From Stereum hirsutum FP-91666 SS1 (lineage: Eukaryota; Basidiomycota; Agaricomycetes; Russulales; Stereaceae): 48,040 nucleotides of DNA. The notes beneath the pieces were generated by a model. It was not told where the DNA came from. It did no database searches and was given only the letters and a program-made list of their open reading frames with translations. Location of the stretch: assembly GCF_000264905.1 (NCBI RefSeq), contig NW_006763133.1, positions 190,475 through 238,514 of the forward strand, in the 5' to 3' direction. Below are positions 44,929 through 48,040 of this stretch, one piece after another. Position numbers and translations under genes: made by a program. Positions within the stretch are counted from its first letter, which is position 1; each line of letters starts with the position of its first letter.

Positions 44929-47221
44929 ATGGGCATAGAGCTATATCCCGAGCTCTCACAACACCTCTCCCCTGATACATTCCAGCTTCTCCTTGTTCTC
45001 CTGCAAAGACTGCGCCCCGTCCTTGACACTGCTCTCGCCCATAGGAGCAATCGCGATCAGCTTCTCCCCGAATACGTAGCATCGTTTCTATGTGCAGCTC
45101 TCAAAATCGACGTTGCGACGCTCTCTGCTTGCTGGACCATCCTACTCCCCAAATTAGATAGCTTGGGAGAGGCTGTTGACTATCATCGAGCTGCCGACAA
45201 TCTCTTTCGTACGCATGGGCCAGAGTACAAGATCGGTTAGTTATCTTTCTTTATGGCTTCATTTCCACCTCTTCTTAGACGACGTTGTAGGTGCCGAATG
45301 TTTTTATCCGCCATACGTTCAATGCCCTCGGGACGGCTGCCAAAGAGCACTCGGGGAACCTATACCCGTCGCATGCAGACTCTACACTCTACAACGGGGG
45401 GTTTTGCCTGTTACGTCCACATCATTGTATTGTCGTGGTAAGCGATCCGCCATCGTGCTTTCCCACTGCCCACCGACCTCCTTTTTTCGTAGGTTGCAAC
45501 ACACGGTATCATCCCAATTGGAGCGTCACGGACTCCGCGAAGGGATCTGCTCTCCGTCAATACTATCCAGGCATTCCGCAATATCTCCATGTCCGGGAAA
45601 CCATCTACTTTGATCGTGACTTTTGTCTTTTCATCGAGAATGAGATGGCCCTCTCTCAGTACGTACCTTCATATGCCGAAGATATCATGTTCTTATGTGG
45701 TCATGCAGAGTGTCGGCCAATAATATCGCTACCGTTTATAATTATGCAATTGCGCCCGCCGGATCACCCAGTCGTATTCGATCACACCTTTCCGACCTTC
45801 TTAGCTACAAAGCCGTTCTCGACGCCTTCTTTCTACATGCCCTCCTCCGCGATCATTCTCGGCGTGACGTCGTACTCTATCTTCCCCACGGAGGTCCCCA
45901 GGAGACTCGTTACGATGCCGCACTCCGTGTTCGTAACGACAGAATCCGACGAGATGGACAAGAGATGTGGGACCACGCCTGTGACGACTGCTGCAAATTT
46001 CTCGATCGACCGGACGGTACTAAAGGTAGTTTCTCGCGTTTCTTGAATACCGATGGCCGCTAATATCTATCCACCCTTTTCGATAGTGTTCATTACCGCT
46101 GGTGTCACTGATGGCGTGACTGTGGGACATCCGTGCTGCTCTGTGCTTAACTGCCAGCAACGGCTTTCAGGCGCTCGAGATCGCTTCTGTCCCTCCCACC
46201 AAGACAGGATGGGTATATGCGCTGTAGAAGGATGCATACGCCCGGCCACCCTTTCCCATGCCACATGCACAGATCCTTCCCATCGTGCGTGGGAACGAAA
46301 CAAGCGTCGCAACAGGCGCCGGGGCAATGCTTTCCAACTGCTCTCCAAAAAACTCAGGGATGCCGGGCAGGGAGCCTATGAACCTCCTTCTCTTCCTCCC
46401 GAGCCCGAGGAGCCACCCACATCCACCGCTTCATTGGGCCACTCCGATGTATCGCCACCACCTCCTGGAGCAGCGAAAGACAAACGCTCCAAACCCGATG
46501 ACGAGAGCCCCATCAACGTCGAGGAGTATAAGGGAAGGATATATCGCCGCTGGACGCATAACGAGCAGCTGTTCGTGTCTTGCTGCGGGGTAATAAAGTC
46601 ACGAGCGACGTTTTTCGGCTCTGAAGGTGTGATAGGTGTTATAGTGCGTGTTTTGCCGTTTTTTGCTCTACACAATTCTCATGTCGCTCTCGGCTCAGCT
46701 GTGGCTCAAGCACGTCTTCGACACCGAAAGATATCCTGGATGCCTGCCTTGCTATATTTTCTACGATAACAATTGCAATCTCGTGGCCGCGCTTGACGCT
46801 GCCCAAGACGGTTACTTTGATAATGTCGGCCTGCCTGTTGACGTCTTTCATGCCATACACAAGCACAACGAGGAGGACCACTTCTGTCAACGGCACTGCA
46901 ATCCTGCCAGCTATCCAGACCTCGTGACCACGGACGGGGAATGGTTGTTTAACTCTTCTGTAGCGGAGCAGGTCAACAGATGGTTTGGGGGTTTTCAACG
47001 GTTGGTCCGCGAGATGACTACTGAACGGTAATTGCTTGCTTCGTTACATGACCGCACACCCCCACTGACCGTGCAACATGTACAGGTATCATTTCTACTT
47101 GGATGAGGTTATCACCATCAGGAACAGGGTGTTGGTCGAATCCTTGTACAAGCGGGGGAAACATCCTCATAGGATACCCGCTAGCACACTCGCAAAACAT
47201 CCTGTTCGTGCATTTTCATGA
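44929..47221 (+). CDS. CxC5/CxC6 cysteine-cluster protein of the KDZ transposase group
   Basis: Seven exons (44929-45235, 45291-45437, 45493-45658, 45709-46025, 46087-46643, 46699-47027, 47086-47221) join without any break to 652 residues; introns are 50-61 nt. Residues 1-103 are a helical N-domain (SPDTFQLLLVLLQRLRPVLD). The CxC5-like cluster spans about 104-160, with CPRDGC and CRGCNTRYH. The CxC6-like cluster spans about 327-375, with HPCCSVLNC, RFCPSH, CAVEGC and CTDPSH. The C-terminal part holds FYDNNCNLVAAL, VDVFHAIHKHNEEDHFC, NPASYPD and NRWFGGFQRLVREM, the pattern I associate with KDZ (Kyakuja-Dileera-Zisupton) transposase relatives in basidiomycetes. Such proteins are inferred to bind and move DNA. 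An intact frame with clean splice sites suggests recent activity or a retained host role. Confidence 0.82.
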
Positions 47222-48040
47222 GATCACCTTTCCCGCCCAGATCTTTGTTTGCCTTCTCGTGGACCTTCCCGTTACAGTTTGAGCAGACCAACCATCGGTT
47301 CGTCGACTTTCCTCTCGTGCCCGCGCTGTCACCGCGCGTCCAATTGGCGTTTAACGCTTTGTCGAACGCCCGTGCAATCTCCTCGCCGACTGGCGCTTAA
47401 CGCGTTTTTCCTCTCTACCTAGTCCTTCTACTCCCTCGTCGTCGAGCCCGGCTCCGATATATATCGACCTACTCCCCGTCGTCTTACTCCCTTTGAAGCC
47501 CGGATCCCTCATTATTCAGCTCTCCTTCCGGCTCGCTCTGTGTCTAATGAGGACTCTTTAGTCCCAGACATTTAGGCCTCATCCAGGTTTATTCAACTGC
47601 CAATCACATTGATGCATCCTCCTTGTTGTCGACTCCACGCACTCCCCGTCCCTCCCTTCATTGACACAAATCCCGCACCTTCATATGGACTGCGGTTTCT
47701 CATTCTAACACCCGACCCCTCACTAGGAACCCCTCGCTACCACCACTCGAGGCCAATATCCGTCCCGTACCCCCTCATTTACTCGCACGAAGCGTTCATT
47801 ACACCTCGTCCCATTCTTTATTTTCCTCGTCATTATTTCCCTCTTCCAATATGTCATTCTCATTCGCCATCACTCCTGCAATGTCACCTCGCATCACCCG
47901 CCAAGTCGTTGTTGCACGATGATCTTATTTGTCTACCCAGTCATTCTTCTCCTGCTTCAGTCTACAGGGGGGATAAGCCGGTAGGACGCATGGTCTCAAG
48001 AGGCGCGAAGGAGGGAGCGAGTCTCTCGGAGGGACTTCGG
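47222..48040. other. Intergenic to the right edge
   Basis: C+T-rich sequence with no supported gene. GGCGTTTAACGC and GGCGCTTAACGCG form a short repeated motif near 47,345-47,404, just after the KDZ-type gene. Confidence 0.45.

Overview
The window looks like nuclear DNA of an agaricomycete basidiomycete. The evidence is protein genes cut by many short introns (34-119 nt, mostly GT-AG), a KDZ-associated CxC5/CxC6 protein, a secreted fungal phospholipase B, Ser/Thr-rich single-pass membrane proteins of a type common in mushrooms, and long gene-poor stretches with decayed mobile DNA. No bacterial operon, CRISPR locus or rRNA is present and no tRNA could be supported.

Layout. 1-349 (-) is the 5' part of an unidentified gene running off the left edge. 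350-10,980 is repeat-rich: a CT microsatellite, a SAM-like pseudogene, three non-autonomous elements with CTGTA...TACAG ends flanked by TA, a small four-helix membrane protein gene (6,231-6,929), a seven-copy ~171-bp tandem array, and a truncated gene at ~9,083. 10,982-12,683 (-) is an intact seven-exon aldo/keto reductase. 14,017-15,344 and 16.0-17.2 kb (+) are a tandem pair of paralogous single-pass membrane proteins whose exon lengths match while their introns have diverged. 17.2-21.3 kb is mostly empty with one dispersed repeat copy. 21.3-21.97 kb (+) is a hypothetical gene. 23,777-25,252 (-) is a bHLH transcription factor with polyglutamine tracts, followed downstream by ~1.5 kb of transcript-strand pyrimidine-rich DNA. 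25.3-36.9 kb is gene-poor with an inverted second copy of the dispersed repeat. 36,889-39,231 (-) is an eight-exon lysophospholipase/phospholipase B with an apparent one-base frameshift in its signal peptide. 39.3-44.9 kb is repeats and decayed DNA, including a 33-bp palindromic-core minisatellite. 44,929-47,221 (+) is an intact seven-exon CxC5/CxC6 KDZ-type gene.

The genes do not form an obvious pathway or cluster. The reductase, phospholipase and bHLH factor look like ordinary chromosomal genes separated by transposon-derived DNA. Splice models were built by hand from GT/AG signals, reading frame and family resemblance, and no database search was run.
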